A model generated the notes under the pieces. The model saw only the letters and a program-made list of their open reading frames with translations, did not search any database and was not told the DNA's origin. The position numbers and the translations under genes are program-made. A stretch of DNA of 64,000 nucleotides from Lactiplantibacillus daowaiensis (GTDB taxonomy: Bacteria; Bacillota; Bacilli; Lactobacillales; Lactobacillaceae), in assembly GCF_005405085.1 (NCBI RefSeq), contig NZ_BJDJ01000001.1:1-64000 (forward strand), read 5' to 3'. How positions within the stretch are numbered: the first letter of the stretch is position 1; every line of letters starts with the position of its first letter. Shown here in pieces: positions 31,679 through 42,375 of this stretch.

Positions 31679-32363
31679 CGCTGGCCTCCTTCAATTGTTC
31701 AATCGACATCCCCGCCATCGCGCCAAACTGTTGTTGGCCGGGGCGTAATGCCAAGTAATGCTTGGCATACTTTTGGGCTAGTGGTAAATCATGGGTAATA
31801 AATAACACCGTGATGCCACTTGTCTGATTGAGATTTTGAACCAGGTCGAGCAATTCATATTTCATTTCATTATCTAAACTGGCAGTCGATTCATCAAGGA
31901 TCAAGAGTTGCGGCGCTTCAACAATCGCTTGGGCTAAATACGCCCGTTGCTTTTCGCCACCCGATGCCATCCCTAATGGGCGCTGTTTAATTTTCTTAAC
32001 ATTAGTGACACTTAACGCCGTATTGACTTGCTGGTGTTCAGCTTTCGAAAGCCATGGTAACCAGCCACGGACGTTTAAGCCCACGAAGTCTTCAATCGTC
32101 AATGGATATTCTTGATCCAAGTTCCGAAACTGTGGCACATAGCCAATCTTAGTGGCTTTTCGACTTGGATAATACTTAATTTGACCGGTGGTGGGTTTGA
32201 CTAGGCCGAGCAGTGCTCGAATCAAAGTTGTCTTACCAACCCCATTTTCACCGATGACCGTTAAAAAGTCGCCCCGTTGAATGTCAAAATTCAAATCTTT
32301 AAACACTGGATGATTAGGAAAACTAATCCCTAAGTGTTGGACGGCAATTAAGGGTTCCGTCAT
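31671..32363 (-). CDS. Metal (probably zinc) ABC transporter ATPase, ZnuC family
   Basis: Energises the ABC-3 permease. Walker A GENGVGKT at 38-45, Q-loop in GYVPQFRNL, signature ASGGEKQRAYLAQAI near 133, Walker B LLILDESTASLD, and the H-loop His in LFITHDLPLA. 230 residues, complete. First gene of the two-gene operon. A promoter with a 21-base Fur/Zur-type palindrome lies directly upstream, so low metal should induce it. Confidence 0.94.
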   Translation of the reverse strand: MTEPLIAVQHLGISFPNHPVFKDLNFDIQRGDFLTVIGENGVGKTTLIRALLGLVKPTTGQIKYYPSRKATKIGYVPQFRNLDQEYPLTIEDFVGLNVRGWLPWLSKAEHQQVNTALSVTNVKKIKQRPLGMASGGEKQRAYLAQAIVEAPQLLILDESTASLDNEMKYELLDLVQNLNQTSGITVLFITHDLPLAQKYAKHYLALRPGQQQFGAMAGMSIEQLKEASDV

Positions 32364-32392
32364 ATTTTGGCCCCCATCTCTCTTTGTAAGGT

Positions 32393-32413
32393 AAATAGTA
32401 ATGATTACTATTT
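32393..32413 (-). promoter_or_regulatory. Fur/Zur-type operator (perfect 10-1-10 palindrome)
   Basis: AAATAGTAAT-G-ATTACTATTT is a perfect 21-base palindrome. It strongly resembles the Gram-positive Zur box (AAATCGTAATNATTACGATTT) and lies just downstream of the -10 of the transporter promoter, where binding would block transcription. Confidence 0.8.
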
Positions 32414-32414
32414 T

Positions 32415-32442
32415 AGTTTACCTGATTCGTTTGATTTGTCAA
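32415..32442 (-). promoter_or_regulatory. Promoter of the metal ABC transporter operon
   Basis: On the minus strand TTGACA (32437-32442), a 16-base spacer and TAAACT (32415-32420). The operator starts one base beyond the -10. Confidence 0.65.
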
Positions 32443-32667
32443 TAGGCCACTGCAATTGCCTTTTCGCTTAAAAGATAATCTTTATTGTAAAAAATCACAG
32501 AGAAATAAATATTGAAATATGACTTGTTTCAAAGATTTTCATATGTTACTTTTTCTATGAAAAGGAACTAATTAATTAGCGAACTATACATAAAATTTTC
32601 AGGCCAGTAACTAAACGACAAAGCTGATCCTACGCCACTAAAATAATATTAAATAGGGGTTGTAAAT

Positions 32668-32871
32668 TTGAAAATTTGGCAGCATTTAAAAAAGATCAAA
32701 TTCAAATCAGTCCTTTATGATCTGACGCTTTTAAGCAGTCTCTTTTTAGTATTCACTATTGTCGGAAAAGTAACCTTGTCACCGTTAAGATTTTATTTCG
32801 CGAATGCACTTTTCCTAACTGCATTACTGCTCTCTTGGTGCATCTATCGACATTTTCATAAATATCCTTAA
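32668..32871 (+). CDS. Small two-helix membrane protein, 67 aa
   Basis: Unknown. The peptide starts with a basic, helical stretch (KIWQHLKKIKFKS), then two hydrophobic segments at about 18-35 and 43-60 and a His/Lys-rich end. TTG start at 32668, preceded by AGGGG at eight bases. It is followed about 65 bases on by a good plus-strand terminator, which supports real expression. The region 32440-32667 upstream is AT-rich. The size could fit a membrane-active peptide or a subunit of a larger complex, but no family is recognised. Confidence 0.5.
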   Translation: MKIWQHLKKIKFKSVLYDLTLLSSLFLVFTIVGKVTLSPLRFYFANALFLTALLLSWCIYRHFHKYP

Positions 32872-32934
32872 AACCAATTATTCAAAAGTTTCACGACTCA
32901 TTGTCAACCGTTGTTAATAATGAGTTTTTGACTT

Positions 32935-32968
32935 AGCGTCCAGCCATAAACCGGCTGGGCGCTTTTTT
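32935..32968 (+). terminator. Terminator after the small membrane protein gene
   Basis: AGCGtCCAGCC / GGCTGGgCGCT hairpin followed by a six-T run on the plus strand. Confidence 0.8.
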
Positions 32969-33057
32969 ATGAATACCTCATCTGAAATTAAAGCAACGCT
33001 TGAAACCAGATACTGTTCACTTTAATAAGTGTTAGTTTCGCTAGTGGCTTATGCAAT

Positions 33058-33106
33058 AAAAAAGTCTTTCAGCGCACAACTCCTAGTTGCGTCGTTGAAA
33101 GACCTT
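33058..33106 (-). terminator. Terminator of the glycosyltransferase operon
   Basis: GGTCTTTCA / TGAAAGACT arms with an inner GCAACT/AGTTG stem and a run of T on the minus strand, directly at the stop of the glycosyltransferase gene. Confidence 0.8.
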
Positions 33107-33958
33107 TTAAGCTTCAGTCACGGCTGGCCGTAATGCCATCAGTCGCTGTAGCTGTTGTTGATAATTTAAAAACAAGCCGGTAAACTTGCTGTCACTACTA
33201 GCATCCCAAGGTTTGGGCGTGCCACAGTAATGCAAGATTGCCGTATGCGCCATCACCCAGTGAATATCTTGTTCATTCAAACTGCGTGTCTGATAGACCA
33301 AGTACTTGCGGGTATCATAGTTCCAGATTTCCTCGGGAATTTCTAAAATATCGGTACCATACAAGAAATTTAAAATATCTTGATCGGGTAAAATCAGTGA
33401 TGCACTGTATTTTTCAATCGTTGCTGTAATATCAGTTAACTTAATTTTTTCCCGGGCTTGGGCTAGATCTAACACTAAGACTCCGGAATTAAAGTAACTC
33501 GTTGTTGTGCCGAGCCGTAGCTGATTGACACTATCGACTAGTTTCGTCACACCACGATGTGCCGATGCAGCTAACATCTTGCCTTTCAAGTCTAATGCCC
33601 AAAGTGGCCGTAACGGATTGATGACTAAAATATCTGGATCTAAGTATAAAACCCGTTGCACAGTCGGCGGTAAGATTTCACCACTCAGTAGTCGGAAGTA
33701 CATTTCTTTTGGATACCGTTCAATCAGTGGCACACTGGCCGTAAAGTCCGCGGTCACCCGTTCATTGCTCAACTCCCAACCAAACTGATCCGTCAACCAC
33801 CGCAATTCGTCAATTTGGGCTGCCGTTAAACTGGCATGCACGACCCACAAATGAATCGACTCACCAGGATTATTGGCATGTAACGACGTTAACATGACTT
33901 TTAGCGGGTCTAAATAACCGGCATTTAAGGTCACTAGCACTTGGATTGGTTCTGACAT
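33107..33958 (-). CDS. Glycosyltransferase family 8 protein
   Basis: GT-A fold retaining glycosyltransferase using UDP-sugars. The metal-binding DxD is Asp107-Pro-Asp109 in LYLDPDILV. Further GT8 marks are YFNSGVLVLDL, LPDQDILN and HYCGTPKPW near the C-terminus, where His binds metal. 283 residues. The ATG at 33958 follows AGGTGA; a GTG three codons earlier is possible. It begins 10 bases after the alpha/beta hydrolase stop, so they form an operon. The acceptor is unknown; surface polysaccharide or lipid modification is likely. Confidence 0.93.
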   Translation of the reverse strand: MSEPIQVLVTLNAGYLDPLKVMLTSLHANNPGESIHLWVVHASLTAAQIDELRWLTDQFGWELSNERVTADFTASVPLIERYPKEMYFRLLSGEILPPTVQRVLYLDPDILVINPLRPLWALDLKGKMLAASAHRGVTKLVDSVNQLRLGTTTSYFNSGVLVLDLAQAREKIKLTDITATIEKYSASLILPDQDILNFLYGTDILEIPEEIWNYDTRKYLVYQTRSLNEQDIHWVMAHTAILHYCGTPKPWDASSDSKFTGLFLNYQQQLQRLMALRPAVTEA

Positions 33959-33967
33959 CACTTTCAC

Positions 33968-34924
33968 CTACGCTTTCAACGCGGCTAACCCCGCTTGTTC
34001 AGTCAAGAATTCATTAACCACGGCTTGATAACGGTCTGGATGGGTCCGAATCGCCTCAACATGACCGGCTTCGGCATCAATATATAGCCCTTTTTGTTGC
34101 GGTAACTGGTCATAAAGCTGATGGGCATTGCGTACAGGTACCGTCTGATCATGTGTGCCATGAATGATTAAGATTGGCAATCCACCCGTCGCCGCTTGGC
34201 GTAAATTCTGACCATCGCTAAAGGCATAACCGGCACTCTTTCTAGCCAAATGGTTCGCCATTGGCATAATCAAACTAGCCGGCAACTTGAACTTATGGGC
34301 GATCCGGAATTTGGCTTCCGCATATAGACTCGCATAGCCACTATCTTCAATGATGGCTTTAACATTACCCGGCAGTGGCTCACCACTGGCAGCCATGACC
34401 GTCGCCGCTCCCATTGAGATCCCCATTAAGACGATTTCAACATCTGTGCCTAACTGTTCTAACGCCATCGCGACCCAGCGTTGATAATCTAGTCGATCCA
34501 ACCAGCCATAACCAATCGTATGGCCTTCACTATCACCAAAGGCGCGCGCATCTGGCATCAATACATCGTAGCCTAAGCTCATAAAAATGCGGGCATACGG
34601 TACCATTTGTTCACGCGAGTGGTTCAAACCATGCGCTAAGATCGCCAATCGTCCCGTGGCGTGGGGGTTCTGGATATAGGTCGCAACGAGGTTCAAGCCA
34701 TCAAATGACTGCATTAACCATTGTTGTTTTAGCTGTTTATCATACCAAAAATTTTCAATCTCAGTATTTTCAGCCCGTGACAAGGCTTTGCCACGTTCTT
34801 TTTGGTCATCATTAACATGCATCGCCAATTGGTACGCAATCGCGCCACCAACCAGCGACCCTGTATAGGTCATTGCACCGACCACACCGGCTAATTTCAG
34901 ACCAAGTTTCGTTGCGTTCTTCAT
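33968..34924 (-). CDS. Alpha/beta hydrolase with an N-terminal membrane anchor
   Basis: Serine hydrolase of the alpha/beta fold, with nucleophile Ser170 in LMGISMGAA, oxyanion HGLNHSRE near 99-106, GDSEGH at 130-135, and catalytic His in EAGHVEAI. Residues 8-30 are hydrophobic and serve as an uncleaved anchor, so the domain is probably outside the cell or membrane-bound. The ATG at 34924 follows GAGGTGG; the longer reading would add 15 poorly supported residues. First gene of the operon with the GT8 gene. Substrate unknown. Confidence 0.92.
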   Translation of the reverse strand: MKNATKLGLKLAGVVGAMTYTGSLVGGAIAYQLAMHVNDDQKERGKALSRAENTEIENFWYDKQLKQQWLMQSFDGLNLVATYIQNPHATGRLAILAHGLNHSREQMVPYARIFMSLGYDVLMPDARAFGDSEGHTIGYGWLDRLDYQRWVAMALEQLGTDVEIVLMGISMGAATVMAASGEPLPGNVKAIIEDSGYASLYAEAKFRIAHKFKLPASLIMPMANHLARKSAGYAFSDGQNLRQAATGGLPILIIHGTHDQTVPVRNAHQLYDQLPQQKGLYIDAEAGHVEAIRTHPDRYQAVVNEFLTEQAGLAALKA

Positions 34925-35010
34925 CTTAACCACCTCACTTCTTAAGTTTAATTTAACCATAATTAACAATAGTTGTGCATCGATTACGACTGATTTTGGG
35001 CATTTTTAAC

Positions 35011-35049
35011 AAAAAAACAGACGCCCAACACGCTTGCTGGTCGCCTGAC
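35011..35049 (-). terminator. Terminator of ispE
   Basis: CAGGCGACC / GGGCGTCTG hairpin followed on the minus strand by seven T residues, starting at the ispE stop codon. Confidence 0.75.
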
Positions 35050-35051
35050 AC

Positions 35052-35918
35052 TTAACGATCAGTTAAATTAACTGGTCGGACTAAATAGACTTCTTTACAA
35101 AAGCCCTTCAACGAATTATAAACCCGCTGGGCCCGGGACTGCTTCCGACAGACGCCAAAGACCGTTGGCCCAGTGCCACTCATTTGCGCGGCATCAGCCC
35201 CAAAGGTCAATAATTGTTGCTTAATTTGCGTAATCTCAGGATACCGCTTTGCCGTAATCGATTCGAGCACATTCCCCATATTGGGTACGATCTGCTGTAA
35301 GTCACCCGCTTGAATGCCGGCTAATAAGCCATCAATATCTGGATGATCAGGCAGTTGATCATAATCGACTTGCCGCAAAATATTCGGCGTCGACACACTG
35401 ATTTTGGGCTTTGCCAAGACGATCCATAATGCTGGTAACTTTGCTAATGGCGTCACGACTTCCCCTTTACCCGTAACGTGCGCGGTTTGACTATAGACAC
35501 AATACGGCACATCCGAATCGATTTGTAAGCCTAGTTGCGCTAAGGTCTTTAAATCTAAGTTGAGTTCCCACATGCGGTTGAGGCCACGCAAGACCGCGGC
35601 AGCATCTGACGACCCACCACCTAAACCGGCCGCAACCGGGATGACCTTCTTGATTTTAATTCGAACCCCGCTTTTTATATGGTAGCGGCGTTTTAATAAG
35701 CTGACGGCTTGAAAAGCCAAGTTACGCCGATCATTTGGCAAAAAGCCACTATCAGTCGCCACTTCGATTCGGTTCGCCGGAATGGTCTCAATCTGCACAT
35801 AATCGGCCAAGTCGACCGATGTCATCACCATATTCCACTCTTTATCGCCATTACGATGCTCAAACAGCGTATCCAAGCCTAAATTGATTTTCGCTGGCGC
35901 TTTTTCCACGATCTGCAC
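35052..35918 (-). CDS. ispE: 4-diphosphocytidyl-2-C-methyl-D-erythritol kinase (IspE-like GHMP kinase)
   Basis: GHMP-family kinase. ATP loop VAAGLGGGSSDAAA lies around 93-106, with KAPAKINL at the N-terminus and MSGTGPTVFGV near the end. IspE belongs to the non-mevalonate pathway, yet this organism carries HMG-CoA reductase at 44189-45457. Lactobacilli often keep an ispE-like gene at this conserved place without the other MEP genes, so the true substrate is uncertain. The GTG at 35918 follows AGAGGG by eight bases and is preferred to the GTG at 35927. Order ksgA-veg-ispE is conserved. Confidence 0.93.
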   Translation of the reverse strand: MQIVEKAPAKINLGLDTLFEHRNGDKEWNMVMTSVDLADYVQIETIPANRIEVATDSGFLPNDRRNLAFQAVSLLKRRYHIKSGVRIKIKKVIPVAAGLGGGSSDAAAVLRGLNRMWELNLDLKTLAQLGLQIDSDVPYCVYSQTAHVTGKGEVVTPLAKLPALWIVLAKPKISVSTPNILRQVDYDQLPDHPDIDGLLAGIQAGDLQQIVPNMGNVLESITAKRYPEITQIKQQLLTFGADAAQMSGTGPTVFGVCRKQSRAQRVYNSLKGFCKEVYLVRPVNLTDR

Positions 35919-35999
35919 GCGTCTCACCCTCTTTTATGACCGCGATTACAATGGGGTCGTTTACTTACTTTGATACAATTATACTAATATGAGGGCAAA

Positions 36000-36025
36000 A
36001 TAAAAAGACCTTGCTGGGGGTCTTA
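36000..36025 (-). terminator. Terminator of veg
   Basis: AAGACC / GGTCTTTTTATTTT minus-strand hairpin 25 bases after veg. Confidence 0.75.
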
Positions 36026-36050
36026 ATATTGTGAATCCGCACATGGCGAA

Positions 36051-36302
36051 TTAGGCTTCAGTTGTTTCGTCTTCAAAGGCGATTTGAACGTTCTTTGTTA
36101 ACACATCGGTGTAACTATAGGAAACCCGTTCAAATGAATTTTCTTGTTGATCTAAATCCACGACAAACACGGAACGATAGGTTTCTTTTAAGACACCATG
36201 ACGTTCGGTGGTCTTTTTACGACCCGCTTGGGCAACGACTTTCATCCGTTGGCCGATCCGGGAATCGAGCTTATCCTTAATTGCAGCTAGTGAAATTGGC
36301 AT
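36051..36302 (-). CDS. veg: Veg protein
   Basis: Small, highly expressed Firmicutes protein linked with biofilm formation and sporulation timing in Bacillus; mechanism unclear. Starts MPISLAAIKDKLDSRIGQRM and contains GRKKTTERHGVLKETYRSVFVV, the recognisable family core; 83 residues. AGGAGG lies shortly before the ATG. It has its own terminator, and about 100 bases separate it from ksgA, so separate transcription is possible. Confidence 0.95.
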   Translation of the reverse strand: MPISLAAIKDKLDSRIGQRMKVVAQAGRKKTTERHGVLKETYRSVFVVDLDQQENSFERVSYSYTDVLTKNVQIAFEDETTEA

Positions 36303-36406
36303 TCAGCAACCTCCTCATGTGAAATAACTATACTAGCTTTTCATGAAAAAGTCAATATTATATCACAAGGTTTTCTGATGTGCAACTGTTTTATCATAAT
36401 TAATGA

Positions 36407-37294
36407 CTAAAGCAATTCACTTGCATGCAAGGCATCTGTTAACGTGATAAATTCGTCAACTGTCAAGCGTTCCGCGCGGATTTTAGGATCGATTTTAGCC
36501 ACATCTAAGGCTTGTTGAATCGCCGTTTTTGTCTCAGGTTGTTTACCGAACAAACTCTGCATATTATTCCAAAGATTTTTCCGTCGATGGGCAAAGCCAG
36601 CCTTAACGACCTTGAAAAAGGCCGCTTCATCGAATGGGACATGTGTCCGTGGTGGTAACGCCGTTAACTTAACAATCGCGGAATCGACATTTGGTGCAGG
36701 GACAAACACGGTTCGTGGAACGACCATTGCCATTTCAGCAGCCATCCGGTATTGCACTGCAATCGTCAATGCGCCATAGGCTTTGGTACCTGGTTCTGCA
36801 GCCAAGCGATCAGCGACTTCTTTTTGCATCATCACGACAATATTTTCAAAGTGAACACTGCCAGCTAATACACCCATTAAGATCGGTGTCGTAATGTAAT
36901 ATGGCAAGTTCGCGACTAATTTCAATGGCCGATCAGCGTCTAAATGAGCCGCAATCATCGCTGGTAAATCGGCTTTTAAGATGTCTTGGTTTAAGATTTT
37001 AACATTATCATATTCAAATAACGTTTCATCTAAGATTGGTAATAACCGATCATCGATTTCAAATGCCAAGACTTGGTGCGCTGCTCGTGCTAAATATTCG
37101 GTCAATGCCCCAATCCCCGGGCCAATTTCAATCACATTATCATTTTGGCTAATATCCGCCGTTGCGACAATATTATGCAAGACATTTTGGTCGGTCAAAA
37201 AGTTTTGGCCCAAGCTCTTCTTCACTTGTAAGCCGTACGCGTTCATAATGGCCCGGGTGCGGGCTGGGTTTGCAATATCTAATTCGTTACTCAT
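36407..37294 (-). CDS. rsmA: 16S rRNA (adenine1518/1519-N6)-dimethyltransferase
   Basis: KsgA/RsmA dimethylates two adjacent adenosines in the 3' hairpin of 16S rRNA, a late checkpoint of 30S assembly. SAM site [12 protein letters not shown] near 54-65, catalytic NLPYYI at 129-134, and C-terminal [10 protein letters not shown]. 295 residues. Its start lies three bases past the rnmV stop; AGGAG supports the ATG at 37294. Third gene of the tatD-rnmV-rsmA operon. Confidence 0.97.
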   Translation of the reverse strand: MSNELDIANPARTRAIMNAYGLQVKKSLGQNFLTDQNVLHNIVATADISQNDNVIEIGPGIGALTEYLARAAHQVLAFEIDDRLLPILDETLFEYDNVKILNQDILKADLPAMIAAHLDADRPLKLVANLPYYITTPILMGVLAGSVHFENIVVMMQKEVADRLAAEPGTKAYGALTIAVQYRMAAEMAMVVPRTVFVPAPNVDSAIVKLTALPPRTHVPFDEAAFFKVVKAGFAHRRKNLWNNMQSLFGKQPETKTAIQQALDVAKIDPKIRAERLTVDEFITLTDALHASELL

Positions 37295-37297
37295 CGA

Positions 37298-37858
37298 TTA
37301 CTCCTCAGTAGTTAGTTGATCAACGGCTTGCCAAAAGTCCGCTGGTTGGATTTGAAATAGTTGCAGGCGCTTAGGTAACTGCTTGCCATTGACATAGCCA
37401 ATCTTGAGCAATTCACCGAGTTGTTCGCGCCGTTGCCGGGCGGCTGGTCCAGCTAACAGGCCAGCTTGAATCAAATCAGTCCGACTGATCAATACTGGCG
37501 CCGTTGTTGGGTTTTCAGTATACAAGTTCGCCAATGCAGCTTGAATCGCTGCTGGACTAGCATGCTCAACACCTAGACTACCACCCGCTTTAGTGGGAAC
37601 GCCTGCATCGCGGGGCAAAAAGGCATGTTGAACACCTGGCACAGCTTTAGAAATCGTCTTTCGTATCCGTTCGCCCGAATAGTCGGGGTCAGTGAAGACG
37701 ATCACACCGCGACTAGCCTGCAGCCGTTTGATTTGTGCCAAGGTTTGCGTGCTGATCGCCGAGCCATTCGTTTCGATCGTATCGGCATTAACGGCCATTG
37801 CTAACCGTTTCGTGTCGTCCTTACCTTCGACGACAATCACTTCTTTAATCTTCTTCAA
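37298..37858 (-). CDS. rnmV: Ribonuclease M5
   Basis: Toprim endonuclease that matures 5S rRNA. It starts LKKIKEVIVVEGKDD, with catalytic Glu11 in EGKDD, and carries FTDPDYSGERIRK with the DxD of Toprim near 65-75. 186 residues is the normal size. The TTG at 37858 overlaps the last codons of tatD by 14 bases and is preceded by AGAGGA; the longer in-frame reading would overlap tatD by 140 bases and has no family match. Middle gene of the operon. Confidence 0.95.
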   Translation of the reverse strand: MKKIKEVIVVEGKDDTKRLAMAVNADTIETNGSAISTQTLAQIKRLQASRGVIVFTDPDYSGERIRKTISKAVPGVQHAFLPRDAGVPTKAGGSLGVEHASPAAIQAALANLYTENPTTAPVLISRTDLIQAGLLAGPAARQRREQLGELLKIGYVNGKQLPKRLQLFQIQPADFWQAVDQLTTEE

Positions 37859-38624
37859 TCTTAAATAAGTCCTCTGCATTTTGATAAGTTTGTGCCGCAA
37901 TCGCTTCAGGGGTTGTTTCCCGTAACTTAGCCACGGCTTCAACCACGTAGCGGGTATAGGCGGGTTCATTTTGCTTGCCACGATAAGGTTCCGGCGTCAA
38001 ATAAGGCGCGTCCGTTTCGACCAATAGACTTTCAAGTGGCGTTTGTTTGACTGATTCGTGGACCTCATCGGCATGTTTGAATGAGGCCACACCACTGTAA
38101 GAAATGTGCATCCCTAAGTCTAGGAAACGCTTCAACCATTCTGGATCACCATTAAAGCTATGCATGACCCCGCCAGTATCACGAATATCAGCAGCTTTCA
38201 AAATCTTGTACGTGTCTTCAAAGGCATCGCGATTATGCACTGAGATCGGCAAGCCCATGTCTTTAGCAATCGCCACTTGCCGTGCAAAAATTTTGCGTTG
38301 CACCGCTTGCGGCGATGTATCCCAATGATAATCGAGACCAATTTCACCTAGCGCCACGACTTTAGGATGTTGTAATTGGTCAATCAACACTTTTTCAGTC
38401 GCGGTCGTATAATTTTTAGAATCTTCTGGATGCCAGCCGACAATCGCGACTAGCTCAGGATAAGTTTCGGCCAGTTTAATGGCATCAGCATTCAATTGGG
38501 TATTAGACCCAACGATCGCCATCCGCACCACATCAAGAGCCTGTGCTTGTGCCAAATATTTCGGCACATCGGTGATGAATTCTTCACTATTTAAATGGGT
38601 ATGGGAATCAAAAATTCGCATCAT
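37845..38624 (-). CDS. tatD: TatD-family metal-dependent deoxyribonuclease
   Basis: TIM-barrel hydrolase of the TatD family, 3'-5' exonuclease on DNA. Metal ligands: DSHTHLN at residues 5-11, GEIGLDYHW, SVHNRDA, GGVMHSFNGD, and VETDAPYLTP. 259 residues, complete. GAGGCG before the ATG at 38624. First gene of the tatD-rnmV-rsmA operon, which starts after a long region of unexplained folded DNA (38683-39035). Confidence 0.95.
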   Translation of the reverse strand: MMRIFDSHTHLNSEEFITDVPKYLAQAQALDVVRMAIVGSNTQLNADAIKLAETYPELVAIVGWHPEDSKNYTTATEKVLIDQLQHPKVVALGEIGLDYHWDTSPQAVQRKIFARQVAIAKDMGLPISVHNRDAFEDTYKILKAADIRDTGGVMHSFNGDPEWLKRFLDLGMHISYSGVASFKHADEVHESVKQTPLESLLVETDAPYLTPEPYRGKQNEPAYTRYVVEAVAKLRETTPEAIAAQTYQNAEDLFKIEED

Positions 38625-39080
38625 GACGCCTCACTTTAATTATTTTCAATCGTTTTTAGTAGTATCTTGCCGCCTGCCGGTTGGGGCTGATTGATGCTGG
38701 AACGTGGTGGCCACGATTTTGAACCCGTTACAACCCAACGGTTTCAAAACTCGGGCTTTACCTAAGCCGGGAAACCCACCCAGCCAAGGTAAACTTCACC
38801 ACTGAGCATCATCAGCCCCGCCCTCTCGGCTAAGTAAGCACACTATTAAAATCATGCTCAGCGTCGGAAGTACCCAAGTGGGTCGCCGTGTCGAGTCAAT
38901 TAGCTGGGTGATGTTTTCCAGCTTAGTGACTGGGCCGACCTTTAAGACGTGGGTTACGGCTTAAAGGCGCCCTGCAGACCGCCTTTTGGCTGCAGGTCTG
39001 CCCCACGGCGACCCGCTTGGGTACTGGAGACGACGATCTAAACACATTCTTACTGATTTTAACACGTTTCTCGGATTATT
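38625..39080. other. Long non-coding stretch with two multibranched inverted-repeat structures
   Basis: No gene is supported here. Structure A: GGGGCTGATTGATGCT (38683-38698) pairs with AGCATCATCAGCCCC (38805-38819) and encloses hairpins at 38703-38715, 38725-38741 and 38754-38768. Structure B: 21-base arms at 38870-38890 and 39004-39024 pair fully when read as plus-strand RNA, with one G-U, and enclose hairpins at 38895-38930, 38939-38967 and 38971-38996. It lies between the metG terminator and tatD. RNA gene, repeat or leader are all possible. Confidence 0.6.
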
Positions 39081-39114
39081 AAAAAAGCTCGCGGCTAAAA
39101 TTAGCGCGAGCTTT
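39081..39114 (-). terminator. Terminator of metG
   Basis: AAAGCTCGCG / CGCGAGCTTT hairpin with CTAA/TTAG inner pairs and a T run on the minus strand. Confidence 0.88.
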
Positions 39115-39133
39115 AAATCAAACTGATTTTGTT

Positions 39134-41532
<2,399 letters not shown>

Positions 41533-42375
41533 CTAAAACAAGTCCAACTGTTGCGGTCCCAGGTCACCAAACGAAATGCCTAATAATTGCTTTAACGCTA
41601 GCGCATTATCAGCGGCGTCACCGCCAGAATTGTTATTGAAGATCACACAAACTTCGTCAGTCTGCGCTTGTAATTGTTCAACAACCGTTTTAAATTCAGC
41701 TAGTTCCGTCTCATTGTACCGGTATAGTGTTCGTTGCCCACGCCAACCTTTGCCTTTCGCCGACCAGCCCTTTTGGTTGCGTCCATGCAACCGTAATAAT
41801 GCCAGCTTCGGACTCGTGACGACTGGTTCAAAGGACACGCCATCGTTCATCGCATGCGGTTCATCCACGACCACGTGAATCATGCCGAGATCTTTTAAAA
41901 AGTCAAAAACCGCATCTTTTACGCCTGGCTCATACCAACTTTGATTGCGGAATTCGACCGCAATCGGCACCCCCGGTAGCCACTGGACGATTCGTTGTAA
42001 ATAATGGAAGTTACGCGTCGACCGCTCAAAAAACGGTGGAAACTGGAACAAGACCGCCTTTAGTTGGCCATGTTGTGTCAACGGTTTGAGCATCGCCCGG
42101 TACTCACGATAAGCCGCTTTTAACGCATCCATCGAAATCCCATCTTCATACGTATCATGTAAGGTCATCGTCTGGTTGGCTTTCAAAATAAATTGAAATT
42201 TATCCGGCACGGCCTTTTGCCACTTCGCAACCGTACTCACTTTAGGAATCCCGTAAAACGGCGTATCCACTTCAACAACTGGCAAGACGCCTGAATATTC
42301 AGTTAAAGTCAACTTGTCCGTTCCACCGAGTAAACTCGGGTGTTCTGTCCAAGTTGTTAATCCAATGGTGATCAT
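41533..42375 (-). CDS. DUF72 (YecE-like) TIM-barrel protein
   Basis: DUF72 proteins have a TIM-barrel fold with unknown activity. Family marks are IGLTTWTEHPSL at the start, VDTPFYGIPKVSTVAKW, FQFILKANQTMTLHD, VLFQFPPFFERS, AVEFRNQSWY and VIFNNNSGGDAADNA. 280 residues, soluble. It overlaps the sirtuin gene by four bases (ATGA), so both are translationally coupled and may work in one pathway. No such pathway is known to me. Confidence 0.92.
   Translation of the reverse strand: MITIGLTTWTEHPSLLGGTDKLTLTEYSGVLPVVEVDTPFYGIPKVSTVAKWQKAVPDKFQFILKANQTMTLHDTYEDGISMDALKAAYREYRAMLKPLTQHGQLKAVLFQFPPFFERSTRNFHYLQRIVQWLPGVPIAVEFRNQSWYEPGVKDAVFDFLKDLGMIHVVVDEPHAMNDGVSFEPVVTSPKLALLRLHGRNQKGWSAKGKGWRGQRTLYRYNETELAEFKTVVEQLQAQTDEVCVIFNNNSGGDAADNALALKQLLGISFGDLGPQQLDLF

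Noticed and set aside
38625-39080. RNase P RNA, tmRNA or 6S RNA in the folded gap
   Set aside because: The conserved sequence landmarks of these RNAs were looked for and not found; the structure stays unassigned.
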